A stretch of 64,000 nucleotides of DNA from Petrosia ficiformis (Eukaryota; Porifera; Demospongiae; Haplosclerida; Petrosiidae): contig OX345637.1 in assembly GCA_947044365.1 (NCBI GenBank), forward strand, positions 2,461,001 through 2,525,000. The letters are read 5' to 3'. Within the stretch, counting starts at the first letter, position 1. The number at the start of each line of letters is the position of its first letter. A program made the translations under genes and the position numbers. The notes under the pieces were generated by a model. That model ran no database searches. It was not told the DNA's origin and saw only the letters and a list, made by a program, of their open reading frames with translations. Below are positions 1 through 11,235 of this stretch, in pieces.

Positions 1-560
1 AAATTCACTATTGACAATATTATTATGAGTGCAGTACATGATGGTCAGGTGAGATGTCATGTGACATCCTTCCTGTATAACTTCCTCTTTCTTTCTCCTT
101 TCCATGCATTACCTCTTCCTCTTCTTCCTCCTCTCTTTTTTTCTTCATGCCTCTTGTCCTCTAATTCTTCCTCTATCTCTTTCTACTCTCTTTTGTAGAG
201 CACTCTTTTTTTCTTTCTCATATTATTTTTTTATCTTCCTCACTTTTTCTTCTTCCTCCTTGTTGTATGTCTCTTTGTCCTTCTACTACTCCTCTTCCTC
301 AATTATTAATTTTCTTTCTTCTCTATTTTATTTTTGTTTCTCATTCTACATTTTTCAGCTGATGATCCTCAGAGTTGTGGAGAAGATGTGGTATTTTATA
401 AGTCCTTTTCAGAGAAATGGGTCACTAAAAAACAAGTTAGTATTTAAATATAAAATTATAAAGAGCAGACTTTCCCACAAACCAATTATTCTATACAAAC
501 AGTTCATGTACTCTTCTCTGTCCTCACTAATTAAACTGTTTCTATGGTATCCTAATATGG
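1..560 (+). other. Duplicated exon-like fragment, unit 1 copy
   Basis: The first 48 bases read as an open exon end (KFTIDNIIMSAVHDGQ) followed by a gtgag donor. The same exon recurs at 37034-37084, where an acceptor (atcttag) precedes it. After a pyrimidine-rich stretch, a second exon-like piece starts at 359 behind a ttttcag acceptor and may end at 435 before gttagt. Its phase does not join cleanly to the first piece, and the two copies favour different frames. The protein is not recognised. This may be the 5' part of the BEN-like gene whose later exons lie at 8462 and 43265, or a decayed fragment. Confidence 0.3.
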
Positions 561-800
561 ATGTACTATATCAATCCTAATGTACTGTACTATATCAATC
601 CTAATGTACCTCAATACTAATGTACATGTACTGTATCAATCCTAATGTACATGTACTTTATCAATCCTAATGTACATGTGCATGTACTATATCAATCCTA
701 ATGTACCTCTACTGTATCAATCCTAATGTACATGTACTATATCAATCCTAATGTACATGTACTGTATCAATCCTAATGTACATGTGCATGTACTGTATCA
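560..800. repeat. TACATGTA-type minisatellite
   Basis: Imperfect tandem copies of a ~25-bp monomer containing 'tatcaatcctaatgtacatg'. The TACATGTA-like core is self-complementary. The same family fills large parts of unit 2. Confidence 0.8.
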
Positions 801-1110
801 GTCCTCACGTGCATTCATGTATCAACATATTGCCATGCAATAAGCTACGATACAATATGATATATCATTTGCTTATACTGATAATTGATATAGTATACGC
901 ATGCACAGTTGTATCTAGTTAAGTGTAAAACGTTTTAAGAGCAGAGGATAAAAAAAAAACGTAACTGTAGCTTTCAGTGAAAACTTTTAAATATTATTAA
1001 TATCAATGAATAATTAATTAAATTATATGCGATATATTGCAATATTAACAGCCACAACATACGATATAAAATTTTCTATGATTTTATTGTGGCAGCACTA
1101 GTATTTATAT

Positions 1111-1309
1111 ATCGTGATTAATTACTACTACTTGCTACAAAACGTCACTCATATTTACCTTTCGACTATGCCACGTCAGTACCCTCTGAAAGGTTGTTCA
1201 GTAAGGCAGGTTAACTAATATTGGCTAGAAGGAATAGGATGAAAGCGAAGAATGTGGACATGATGCTGTTTTTGACGTTTTGTAGCAAGTAGTAGTAATT
1301 AATCACGAT
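1111..1309 (+). pseudogene. hAT transposase dimerisation-domain relic between inverted repeats
   Basis: Perfect 37-bp inverted arms (1111-1147 and 1273-1309) flank a short coding relic on the plus strand at 1167-1276. It reads ATSVPSERLFSKAG, a stop codon, then LILARRNRMKAKNVD and a hydrophobic tail. SVPSERLFSKAG followed by RRNR and a VD motif is characteristic of the C-terminal dimerisation region of hAT transposases. Most of the enzyme is missing and one in-frame stop is present, so it is dead. A sequence near 1427 (cgcccatcactag) resembles a hAT terminus. The corresponding place in unit 2 (38340-38420) lacks this piece. Confidence 0.65.
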
Positions 1310-1430
1310 ATATGGCGTGCTTGGGGTGTGGCTTAATATCGAATCGATACAAATATCGATATCACCGATAAATGCCTAATATTGTATCGTGTCATATCGA
1401 TTGTATATTTCCAATATCGCCCATCACTAG

Positions 1431-2985
1431 AGCTTAGTGAGCTACACCAAGCACCTGCTCTTATAAAAGCAGCTGGCATCCCTGACTACACATGCAACAC
1501 ACAATAGAAGTACTGATTAGTACTGATTATAATTTAGAACAAGCACTGATAAGTACTAATCATATTTCTTGTTAAGCCCAGCCTAGCACTAACCGGCATG
1601 CAAATACCTTCCTCTATATGTTTGCAGGCAAATACAATTAAATTTTTAAAAAAATAGGTGCATGTATTCTGTAAACCTTTCTAGATATAAAACATACCTT
1701 AGTATATCAGAATCCATGTTTTATTAAACGGGTAGTTCACTTATAATGTCTGTCTGCAAAATCTTTAAAAGAACAATTCTAATGTACATTATGTATACAT
1801 GTACGTATGTACATGTACATGTATCAATTCTATTGTACATGTACATGTACATGTATTATTCCTAATCTACATGTACATGTATCAATCCTAATGTACCTGC
1901 ATATTTATCAATTCTATTGTGTACATAAACCAATTACACATTTAGGACTGATAAATTACAAACACACTGTATCAATGGACTCAATGTACAGGGATTAGCC
2001 ATTACATTTTACCTATAATAATTATGTATAATAATTATAATAATAACTATTATGGAGTGTGTTAGCAGGACTGAGTTATAATATTGATAATAATTATGAT
2101 TAGTGCAATAATTTTTTTTACAACCTTGATAACAATTTTGCCATCTTCAAATCGTTCATTATATGACATGTTCATCGCACATACACATTATAATTAATGG
2201 ATGATGAAATACTTTCATCAAAGCAGCTTTTAGGTTTAAACTCACTATAGCATTTCATAATAGCTACTTATACATGTACATGTAGCTACATCTGAAGCTT
2301 AATTACTCATGGACAATGCCTGTTTTTCACTTAAATTCATTCCAGTTTTCCATGCATCTGGCTTTTAATGTTATTGGAACTAAGTAAGCTTGTGGATTTA
2401 TCATCTCAGATCACTTCTAGCTTGATGGAATAGCAATCGAAATTTTGATTAGGACCACACCCATTTTATTAATTATTATATAATAACAATAATAAATAAT
2501 ACATTTTGTCATCTGCTATTTATTGTACTGTTAAATGATATAATAAATATTAGGAAAAGTTATTACACGCATGTGTCGTGTGTGTAATAGAACATGTTGT
2601 GATAATAACTATCATTATCATGACGTTTCTGGCCATTATCTATCATATGATGTTACAATAGCAACCACATACTGTAACCACACGAGTAACTATCTATTAT
2701 AGAAGTATATATTAATTGATAATAGTATAATATCACTTTGTAGCTAGGAAGCTCCTTTAAAGACTAGAAACAAAATATTATTATAATAATTATAATGATG
2801 ATATATACATGAGTTTATAATACTAAAATGCTAACATCAAATGTATCGACATTACTACATGTATGTTCCATAAGGAGCACAGTTGGTAACATATCTGGGA
2901 CTATATTTTCCTGATACTAATAGCAGCACTGCAAAACAAAACGCATTTTTTGAGTAGTTTACAGTATATACTACATGTAGGAGTA
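1431..2985. repeat. Noncoding duplicated block, unit 1 copy
   Basis: This stretch aligns almost base for base with 39372-41040, with small indels and a few extra minisatellite monomers. Shared landmarks include the 'gagctacaccaagcacctgc' region, a run rich in atgtacatgtac near 1800-1960, and the text just before the 44-bp satellite. I see no convincing exon in it. Confidence 0.8.
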
Positions 2986-3342
2986 TGTCCCTAGTATATA
3001 CAGTCAGTACTAAGTGTATGTTAGGAGTATGTCTCTACTATATACAGTCAGTAGTAAGTGTATACTAGGAGTATGTCCCTAGTATATACAGTCAGTAGTA
3101 AGTGTATGCTAGGAGTATGTCCCTAGTATATACAGTCAGTAGTAAGTGTATACTAGGAGTATGTTCCTAGTATATACAGTCAGTAGTAAGTGTATACTAG
3201 GAGTATGTCCCTAGTATATAGTAAGTGTGTACTAGGAGTATGTCCCTAGTATATACAGTCATTAGTAAGTGTATACTAGGAGTATGTCCCTAGTATATGC
3301 AGTCAGTAGTAAGTGTATACTAGGAGTATGTCCCTAGTATAT
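2985..3342 (+). repeat. 44-bp satellite array, first block
   Basis: Tandem copies of a 44-bp monomer containing 'agtatgtccctagtatatac' and 'agtcagtagtaagtgtatac'. Each monomer holds an internal inverted repeat (cctagtata / tatactagg), so single monomers could fold. All copies here lie in one orientation. Confidence 0.9.
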
Positions 3343-3500
3343 CAGAGAGTACGGTAGTACTCTCTATGTAGGGATGGCACGGAAAAAAATGGCTGCCCAT
3401 GCATTTCAATTGCAAGTGATGAGCTGAAATCTCTGGTAATATATACACATAAGTTTCTATACACACATGCCTGTTTATATCTAGTGTTTTTATGACTACC
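3343..3500 (+). repeat. Dispersed repeat, left copy of an inverted pair
   Basis: Begins 'atcagagagtacggtagtac' and runs through 'gggatggcacgg' to a 'gatgagct' segment. A diverged copy lies in opposite orientation at 7990-8132, so the pair brackets about 4.8 kb of satellite and retroelement DNA. Confidence 0.7.
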
Positions 3501-3734
3501 AATACCTTCTAGATGGCCGAAGATTATTGTTAAGGTAGAGAACCGGCGAGTGGCAAAACTGGCAAAATCTTCATCATATTAATATTTTCCAGACAAATCA
3601 TTTTTTTGTTTGTTGACCTATCACGGTGATTCTAGCACCATTCCCGTCGCATTTATAGTAAAATTCTGGTCGTAAAGTATCGAGATGATATCTTCAGATA
3701 CTATGAAAGAAGACAGTCTCAACGACTACAAAGA

Positions 3735-3845
3735 TTTGATCTGGAATTGGACGCCATTTTCCTAAGTGGAATTTAATTACGCATGCGCATTTGTATACTC
3801 TTAACATGGAAGCTGAAAAGGTGGAAGTGTTTGGCATTGTAATAA
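3735..3845 (+). promoter_or_regulatory. Possible promoter and first-exon fragment
   Basis: The palindromic acgcatgcgcat at 3779-3790 matches the core of NRF1-type sites, and 'cgccatttt' just upstream resembles a YY1-type initiator. An ATG follows at 3805 (reads MEAEKVEVFGI). No downstream exon was found, so this may be a promoter stranded by rearrangement. The call rests on motif resemblance only. Confidence 0.25.
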
Positions 3846-4190
3846 CATTTGTGAGTTTGTGAGCAAATACTAATAATGAATATAATAATTATTAATATTA
3901 AAGCAATTGTATAATAATATTGTATACTATGATAAGCATTGGAATACTGAATGGTTGACACAGTGACTGACACTACTTCTTGTAGGACTGCAGACAGTGA
4001 TGTAAGTGAATAGAGAATATACATCATCTGTAAGTGAAAGAGAATGATAATCAATACATAAACAAAAGACTGACCTTCATTGATGAACAAATTTTAATGC
4101 ATTTTTGATTGCATGATTTCATAATGATATATAGTATTTCTGCAATCTACAAAAAAACATTCACATCGTTTAGAAAAAAATCAATGAAAA

Positions 4191-4496
4191 CAAGAATAAT
4201 AAAAAACATTTTCAATAAAAATGAAAGAAGATGTAGGGATGTCAAAACCCAAAAAGCAAGCAAACAAGGTTGGGAAGCTAACTTAGGACCCAAAATTAAA
4301 CAAACCACTTCCATATAACCCTACATAATTACAGCTCTTTGTACAGAGGTGTAAGCACTTATGTAGGGTTATATGGAAGTGGTTTGTTTAATTTTGGGTC
4401 CTAAGTTAGCTTCCCAACCTTGTTTGCTTGCTTTTTGGGTTTTGACATCCCTACATCTTCTTTCATTTTTATTGAAAATGTTTTTTATTATTCTTG
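4191..4496. mobile_element. Foldback element with 137-bp inverted arms
   Basis: Arm 1 (4191-4327) and arm 2 (4360-4496) are essentially perfect inverted copies separated by a 32-bp loop. A single diverged half of the same family lies at 30595-30715, showing this is a dispersed repeat and not a one-off palindrome. No coding capacity is visible. Confidence 0.85.
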
Positions 4497-4600
4497 TACA
4501 GTCAGTAGTAAGTGTGTACTAGGAGTATGTCCCTAGTATATACAGTCATTAGTAAGTGTATACTAGGAGTATGTCCCTAGTAGATAGTCAGTAGCTGTTT
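4497..4600 (+). repeat. 44-bp satellite, short block
   Basis: About two and a half monomers in the same orientation as the first block, directly upstream of the BEL/Pao fragment. Confidence 0.85.
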
Positions 4601-4602
4601 AT

Positions 4603-5246
4603 AAGCAGTCTAGCTCCACTACCAAAGTATTTGACACTTCGGCCAAATCATCCTCTGGTGTGTCACTTAATGACACCTTACTTGTTGGACCAACCGTTCA
4701 TCTACCATTAGTTGATGTGTTACTCCGTTTCAGATTGCATCGTGTTGCTCTCACTGCATATGTTAGTAAAATGTATCGAGCTGTTGAATTGACTAATGAT
4801 GACAAGGATCTACATCGTTTTGTGTGGAGATCCAATCCCAGTGAACCCCTAAAGGATTATCGAATGACGAGACTCACATTTGGCATATCTGCATCATCGT
4901 TTGCTGCCAATATGGCTATTAAGCAGAATGCTATCAACATAGCCCACGAATATCCACAAGCATCAGAAGTGGTTGAAGAATCCTTTTATGTTGATGATTG
5001 TCTTACAGGAGCTGACAACAATGAAGATGCAATCAAGTGGTTTTCATTTGCGAAAATGGAATTCCAGTGAATTAGCAGTCTTAAAGAGAATTGATCCTGG
5101 TGTTAGAGACTCCTATGAAGTCCTTACAATTTCTGGCTCCAAAGGATATGCCAAGGCCAAGATTTTGGGTTTTGAATGGAATACCACTTTTGACCATTTT
5201 TGTCTCACAGTGAATAATTTGTCTACACCTGAAACCATCACATACT
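4603..5246 (+). pseudogene. BEL/Pao-type retrotransposon pol fragment, reverse transcriptase part
   Basis: The plus-strand frame contains SLNDTLLVGP, LTFGISASSF and the catalytic YVDD box, in the order expected for BEL/Pao reverse transcriptase. The frame is open from about 4603, with no start of its own, until a frameshift near 5060. The homologous reading then continues in another frame to about 5246, where it stops exactly at the border of reversed satellite DNA. The next part of pol lies on the opposite strand at 5746-6527. No LTRs, gag or integrase were found. It is a dead fragment. Confidence 0.85.
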
Positions 5247-5745
5247 CCTAGTATACACTTACTAATGACTGTATATACTAGGGACATACTGCTAGTATAC
5301 ACTTACTACTGACTGTATATACTAGAGACATACTCCTAGTATACACTTACTACTGACTGTATATACTAGGTACATACTCCTAGTATACACTTACTACTGA
5401 CTGTATATACTTGGGACATACTCCTAGTATACAATTACTACTGATTGTATATACTAGGGACATACTCCTAGTATACACTTACTACTGACTGTATATACTA
5501 GGGACATACTCCTAGTATACACTTACTACTGACTGTATATACTAGGGACATACTCCTAGTATACACTTACTACTGATTGTATATACTAGAGACATACTCA
5601 TAGTATACACTTACTAACGGCTGTATATACTAGGGACATACTCCTAGTATGTACTTACTACTGACTGTATATACTAGGGACATAATCGTAGTGTACACTT
5701 ACTACTGACTGTATATACTAAGGACATACTCGTAGTATATACTTA
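5247..5745 (-). repeat. 44-bp satellite, inverted block
   Basis: About eleven monomers, all in the orientation opposite to the blocks at 2985-3342 and 6530-7985. Each edge abuts a BEL/Pao fragment, which marks this block as part of a local inversion. Confidence 0.9.
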
Positions 5746-6527
5746 CTACTGAAACACCAATTCACAAGTAGTTACCAGACTAATCTCCCTTTCTTCTTCA
5801 CTCACTTCAACAACACAAGGGATTTCTTCTTGTCCTGGCCATCTGGATGTTTCCAAGTACAACCATTTTGGACCCTTCCACCAGAGTTCATTACTCACTA
5901 ATTCAGATGGGAATAATCCTCTAGAGGCACAATCAGCTGGGTTTTCTATACTATTAACATGTCTCCAATGGTTAGGAAGAATGTAATCTACAATATACGA
6001 TACTCGATTATCCACATAAGTCTTGAAACACCTTGATGTGCCACTGAGCCAATTGAGCACAATTGTGCTGTCAGTCCAAGCAAATACATTAGATAACGGC
6101 ATTTTGTATACGTCTTTGACATGATGAAGCAATTGAGTTAACAGATAAGCACCACACAATTCAAGGCGTGGAATTGTAAGACGTTTAATGCGTGACACTC
6201 TGGTTTTAGCTGTTACTAGGGAAATATGAATTCTCCCTTCTGAATCTTCTCCACCAGCATATGCATTTTCAGATGCGTCACAAAATCCATGTAGCTGCAA
6301 AGAAGTGATGGTGACATCTTTGGGGAAGTAGTAACGAGGCACATGACAATTTTTGAGAGATGGCAATTCAGATATCCATTGTAATCAAGTCTCTTGAATG
6401 AAACTTGGTACCGATTCATCCCAAGCTATATTTAATTCCCACAATCGTTGCAACAGCATTTTCATCTTAATCACAGTAGGAGAAAACCAACCCAGGACAT
6501 CAAATATCTTGGCAATATCTGATACAA
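5746..6527 (-). pseudogene. BEL/Pao-type pol fragment, RNase H part
   Basis: On the minus strand the reading begins with a segment containing FDVLGWFSP, typical of the BEL/Pao RT to RNase H linker. It continues through HGFCDASENAYAG, RLTIPRLELCGA, WTDSTIVLNWL and ENPADCASRG, all hallmarks of the BEL/Pao RNase H-like region. One in-frame stop lies at 6385-6387, and a short deletion follows the AYAG motif. The start of this piece corresponds to the point where the plus-strand fragment ends at 5246. Confidence 0.85.
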
Positions 6528-6529
6528 GT

Positions 6530-7985
6530 ATGTCCCTAGTATATACAGTCAGTAGTAAGTGTATACTAGGAGTTTGTCCCTAGTATATACAGTCAGTAGT
6601 AAGTGTATACTAGGAGTATGTACCTAGTATATACAGTCAGTAGTAAGTGTATACTAGGAGTTTGTCCCTAGTATATACAGTCATTAGTAAATGTATACTA
6701 GGAGTATGTCCCTAGTATATACAGTCAGTAGTAAGTGTATACTAGGAGTATGTCCCTAGTATATAGTATATACTCCTAGTATACACTTACTACCGACTGT
6801 ATATACTATATACAGTCAGTAGTAAGTGTATACTAGGAGTACGTCTCTAGTATATACAGTAAGTAGTAATTGTATACTAGGAGATGTCCCTAGTATATAC
6901 AGTCAGTAGTAAGTGTATACTAGGAGTATGTCCCTAGTATATACAGTCAGTAGTAAGTGTATACTAGGAGTATGTCCCTAGTATATAGTATATACTCCTA
7001 GTATACACTTACTACCGACTGTATATACTATATACAGTCAGTAGTAAGTGTATACTAGGAGTACGTCTCTAGTATATACAGTAAGTAGTAATTGTATACT
7101 AGGAGATGTCCCTAGTATATACAGTCAGTAGTAAGTGTATACTAGGAGTATGTCCCTAGTATATACAGTCAGTAGTAAGTGTATACTAGGAGTACGTCCC
7201 TAGTATATACAGTCATTAGTAAGTGTATACTAGGAGTATGTCCCTAGTATATACAGTCAGTAGTAAGTGTATACTAGGAGTACGTCCCTAGTATACAGTC
7301 ATTAGTAAGTGTATACTAGGAGTATGTCCCTAGTATATACAGTCAGTAGTAAGTGTATACTAGGAGTATGTCCCTAGTATATAGTATATACTCCTAGTAT
7401 ACACTTACTACCGACTGTATATACTATATACAGTCGGTAGTAAGTGTATACTAGGAGTATGTCCATAGTATATACAGTAAGTAGTAAGTGTATACTAAGA
7501 GTATGTCCCTAGTATATACAGTCAGTAGTAAGTGTATACTAGGAGTATGTCCCTAGTATATACAGTCAGTAGTAAGTATATACATGTATGTCCCTAGTAT
7601 ATACAGTCAGTAGTAAGTGTATACTAGGAGTATGTCCCTAGTATATACAGTCAGTAGTAAGTGTATACTAGGAGTATGTCCATAGTATATACAGTCAGTA
7701 GTAAGTGTATACTAGGAGTATGTCCCTAGTATATACAGTCATTAGTAAGTGTATACTAGGAGTATGTCCCTAGTATATACAGTCGGTAGTAAGTGTATAC
7801 TAGGAGTATGTCCCTAGTATATACAGTCATTAGTAAGTGTATACTAGGAGTATGTCCCTAGTATATACAGTCAGTAGTAAGTGTATACTAGGAGTATATC
7901 CCTAGTATATACAGTCAGTGTAAGTGTATACTAGGAGTATGTCCCTAGTATATACAGTCAGTAGTAAGTGTATACTAGGAGTGCA
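6530..7985. repeat. 44-bp satellite, main array with inverted monomers
   Basis: Roughly 33 monomers, mostly in plus orientation. Single inverted monomers occur at about 6766-6806, 6988-7028 and 7384-7424, each in the same local context (gtccctagtatatagtatatactcc). Blocks of ~222 bp starting at the first two are nearly identical, indicating a higher-order repeat. Confidence 0.9.
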
Positions 7986-7989
7986 TAAC

Positions 7990-8132
7990 ACTAGATATGA
8001 AAAGGTATGTGTGTATTAAAACTTCTATTTGTTTATTACCTGAGGTTTTAGCTCATCACTTCCAATTGAAATGTATGGGCGGCCATTTGTTTTCCGTGCC
8101 ATCCCTACATAGAGAGTACTACCGTACTCTCT
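7990..8132 (-). repeat. Dispersed repeat, right copy of an inverted pair
   Basis: Reverse complement of the repeat at 3343-3500, sharing the 'gatgagct', 'ggcacgg' and 'agagagtacggtagtactct' segments. It ends at the right edge of the main satellite array. Confidence 0.7.
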
Positions 8133-8159
8133 GATTTACTGTATCAATCCTAATGTACA

Positions 8160-8272
8160 TGATGTTATCGGAGATGTAGAAAGAAGAAAGAAAGAAAGAA
8201 AGAAAGAAAGACACCTGAGGCAATGGAAAAATGAAAAAGAGAGTTGCCTCAGGTGGGATTTGAACCCATGTG
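8160..8272 (-). mobile_element. tRNA-derived SINE, 5'-truncated copy
   Basis: Same family as the fuller copy at 50727-50890: a GATGTTATCGGAGATGTAG end, an (AAAG)n run, two inverted 13-mers (cacctgaggcaat / gttgcctcaggtg), then the B-box region. This copy ends within the T arm and carries ATTTGAACCC instead of ATTCGAACCC. Confidence 0.75.
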
Positions 8273-8461
8273 CATGTACTGTATCAATCCTAATGTACAT
8301 GATTATAATTATTGTTCTGTTCTCAGATTCTAATGGATATAAAGAGAATGTGCTAAATTCTAACTATATGATCACATGACATTACATTATAATATTACAT
8401 CATAGTTATTATAATTATATTTATACACATTACATATTGACATGAAGTTATATTTCCAGTC

Positions 8462-8590
8462 TCTACACATGTAATGTACAAGATATTACACATGATGTGC
8501 CTCCTTTGCCTCCTACAATTTCTATTCCATCTTGTTCACAAGAGGTTACAGAAGAGCAATGTCATTATAATCATTGACTAATTAGTACAG
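8462..8590 (+). pseudogene. Truncated exon of the duplicated BEN-like gene
   Basis: Behind a tttccag acceptor the frame reads LYTCNVQDITHDVPPLPP and on to a VTEE segment, then stops at about 8578. The unit 2 counterpart at 43265 is nearly identical up to the same point but then continues into different DNA. The two copies part company just after 'aggttacag', where unit 1 lacks the 3-kb block carrying the coiled-coil and BEN exons. Confidence 0.45.
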
Positions 8591-8773
8591 AATCATTTGT
8601 AAATTATTTTTTTAATTTAATGAAGTATAAAAACAAACATAAATAACAATTTTAAAATATAAACAGAAAATTACAATAACACAACACATTATACATAATA
8701 AATCCAATAAAGCACCTTCCTGTAGCTAATTAATATCCTGTAGCTTTTCCATCCAACTCAATAACACATGGAA

Positions 8774-9192
8774 TTACTTTTCTAAGGTGTGACTAATGTA
8801 TTTGTTACACTTAACAATATCTACTGTCTTCAAAAATGCTAAAATGCCATCTACTAACTGTCGTTTTGTCTTGGGCTTCACCTCGCACTGAATATATTCA
8901 TACCAGAGGTTCTCTATTGAATTTAAATTGGGAGACTCTGCAGGAGTCTTCCACCAGTTAATACTGTTATCTTCAAAATATTGTTTAGCTATTCTACATG
9001 TGTGCTTTGGATCATTGTCTTGCAAAAATGGTGTTGATCAGGAAAACCGCTCTTCAGGAATGGTAGTAGAGTTCTCTCAAGGATTGATATAAATAGCACT
9101 GCATCCATAGTTCCATCAAATATGCAGATTGGAATGGCACCTTTCTTGTACCTGCCCACACATGTACTAGTACATCCTGTGAAAGCTTTCAC
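8774..9192 (-). pseudogene. Tc1/mariner transposase relic
   Basis: Two overlapping minus-strand frames encode adjacent parts of a Tc1-type DDE transposase. The upstream frame (9192 to about 9030) carries VKAFTGCTS, GRYKKG and a PFL segment. The downstream frame (9025-8774) carries QDNDPKHT and INWWKTPAESPNLNSIENLW, containing the second and third catalytic acidic residues. One missing base near 9028 in a T-run breaks the frame. The first third of the enzyme and the TIRs were not found. A more decayed copy lies at 46500-46975, so insertion predates the segmental duplication. Confidence 0.85.
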
Positions 9193-9349
9193 TGGATGTT
9201 TAGCTCTATATAAAAGATGGTTATAATAATAACAATGTATTATGTATATAATTATGATTATTATTATACATACACAAATTTTACATTAATAATTTATGAT
9301 TATTAAAATACATGTACCTGGGTTTAGGCTTTGCAGCTTGTCCTTGTTT

Positions 9350-10470
9350 CCTACATACATACATACATACATGTACAAACATACATATGCACATATATAC
9401 ATACATACATACATATGCACATACATACATACACGTACATACACACATACATACATAAATATGCACATACATACATATACACAATACTACGCACATACAG
9501 TACATACATACCTACATACATACATATTCACATACATACCTACATACATACATATGCACATACATACATACATGTACATAAATACATAAATACATACATA
9601 AATACATACATGTACATACATACATACATACATACATATGCACATACATATATACGCACATACATACATAAATATGCACATACATACATATACACAATAA
9701 TACGCACATACATACATACATACATGTGCATACATACATATACATACATACATACATACATACATAATTATGCACATACATACATACATACACGTACATA
9801 CATGTACATACACACATACATATGCACATACATACATGCATGTACATACGCATATACATACATAAATATGCACATACATGTTGTACATACATATACACAA
9901 TTATACACACATACATACATACCTACATGCATATATATGGACATACATACATACATACATACATACATAAATACATACGAACATACATACATACATACAT
10001 ACATATGCACATACATACATACATACATAAATACATACGAACATACATACATACATACATACATATGCACATACATACATACATACATACATGTACATAC
10101 ATGTACATACACACATACATATGCACATACATACATACATGTACATATGCATATACATACATAAATATGCACATACATACATATACACAATTATACACGC
10201 ATACATACATACCTACATGCATATATATGCACATACATACATACATACATACATACATGCATATATACATAAATACATACGAACATACATACATACATAC
10301 ATACATATGCACATACATACATACATACATACACGTACATACATACATACACATACATACATGTAAATGCACTTACATACACATAAATATATATACACAA
10401 TAATACGCACATACATACATACCTACATGCATAATTATATATGCACATATATTCATATATGTACATACAT
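9350..10470. repeat. CATA/CACATA tetranucleotide array
   Basis: About 1.1 kb of catacata tracts with scattered gcacatac, acgtac and aatatgc variants and larger internal repeats. The long open frames on both strands (Tyr-Ile-His-Thr or Met-Tyr-Val-Cys strings) are artefacts of the repeat. Unit 2 has a short version at 47110-47335. Confidence 0.95.
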
Positions 10471-10518
10471 CTTAATCTGTGTTCACCCAAAGGTGGTACA
10501 GGCTTCGGTATCAAACAA

Positions 10519-11055
10519 TTATTTCTTCTGACTAAAACGAACATGATTCTGTAGACCCTGTCTCTTAAACACACATCCACAAAGGAGGCAATGTTGGTCC
10601 TGTTGATAGATGGCCAAGTGCTTTTGTCTCTTGTGGTTCACCAACCCAGCCTTACTTCGTGCCACAAAACCACAACCACTAGCCTCACATCTCCAAATAT
10701 CACAAACACCAACCTGAAAACTGGCCTCATTTTCTCTTCTCAGCTTCTCCTTGTCTTTTTTCGAATGATCCATAGCCTCTAACTCATCATTTAACTCATC
10801 ACCACATGCATATATCATACCCTTCCACATTTTCCTGTCCAGTGCCATACTAATCCATCCATCCAAAATCTCACACCTCTTCAAATCGCTCATTATCACA
10901 TCGCACCATCTCAGCTTCTGCTTTCCCATAGCTCTCTTCCCTCCTGCCATTTTACTCACAAGTAAATATCTGGGTATTCTCGACTCATTCATCCTCACTA
11001 AAAGCCCAAGCCGCTTCAGTCTACGCTTCAACATTAACACGTCCACCCAATCCAC
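10519..11055 (-). pseudogene. Non-LTR retrotransposon, C-terminal end
   Basis: A 178-residue minus-strand frame begins with LKRLGLLVRMNESRIPRYLL, then GGKRAMGKQKLRW and a DLKR segment. This order is typical of the region after the reverse transcriptase in many LINE proteins. It ends with two C2H2-like motifs (C-x4-C...H-x4-H and C-x2-C...H). No reverse transcriptase palm lies upstream, so the copy is 5'-truncated, as is usual for LINEs. The start methionine has no meaning. Confidence 0.65.
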
Positions 11056-11084
11056 ATAAGCTTTCTCATGGATCTCAACGTTTC

Positions 11085-11235
11085 AATGGTCAGTGTGTGT
11101 GCCATTGGCAATACATCTTGAGTCAATTAACAAAGAGTTAATGCTGTTAGTGACAATACAATCATAATTAACTGTACTACTGCTCCAAAGACATGACTGT
11201 GCAGTGCCAAATAAGAAGCGCTTAGTCATGCACTT
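11085..11235. repeat. Dispersed repeat fragment (family shared with 13030 and 16640)
   Basis: Shares 'aacaaagagttaatgctgtt' and 'aaataagaagcgctt' with 13030-13255 and 16645-16790. It flanks the MITE at 11236, indicating nested insertions. Confidence 0.6.

Noticed and set aside
104..580. 158-codon open frame at the window start as a membrane protein
   Set aside because: The hydrophobic run is the translation of a long pyrimidine tract inside a duplicated intron-like region, and the unit 2 copy does not keep the frame.
2985..7985. CRISPR-like appearance of regularly spaced repeats
   Set aside because: Monomers are directly adjacent with no unique spacers, and the DNA is eukaryotic; it is a satellite.
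9281..10416. Many long overlapping open frames rich in Tyr-Ile-His-Thr or Met-Tyr-Val-Cys
   Set aside because: They are the translations of the CATA tetranucleotide array in all frames; a 4-bp repeat without stops gives long frames automatically.
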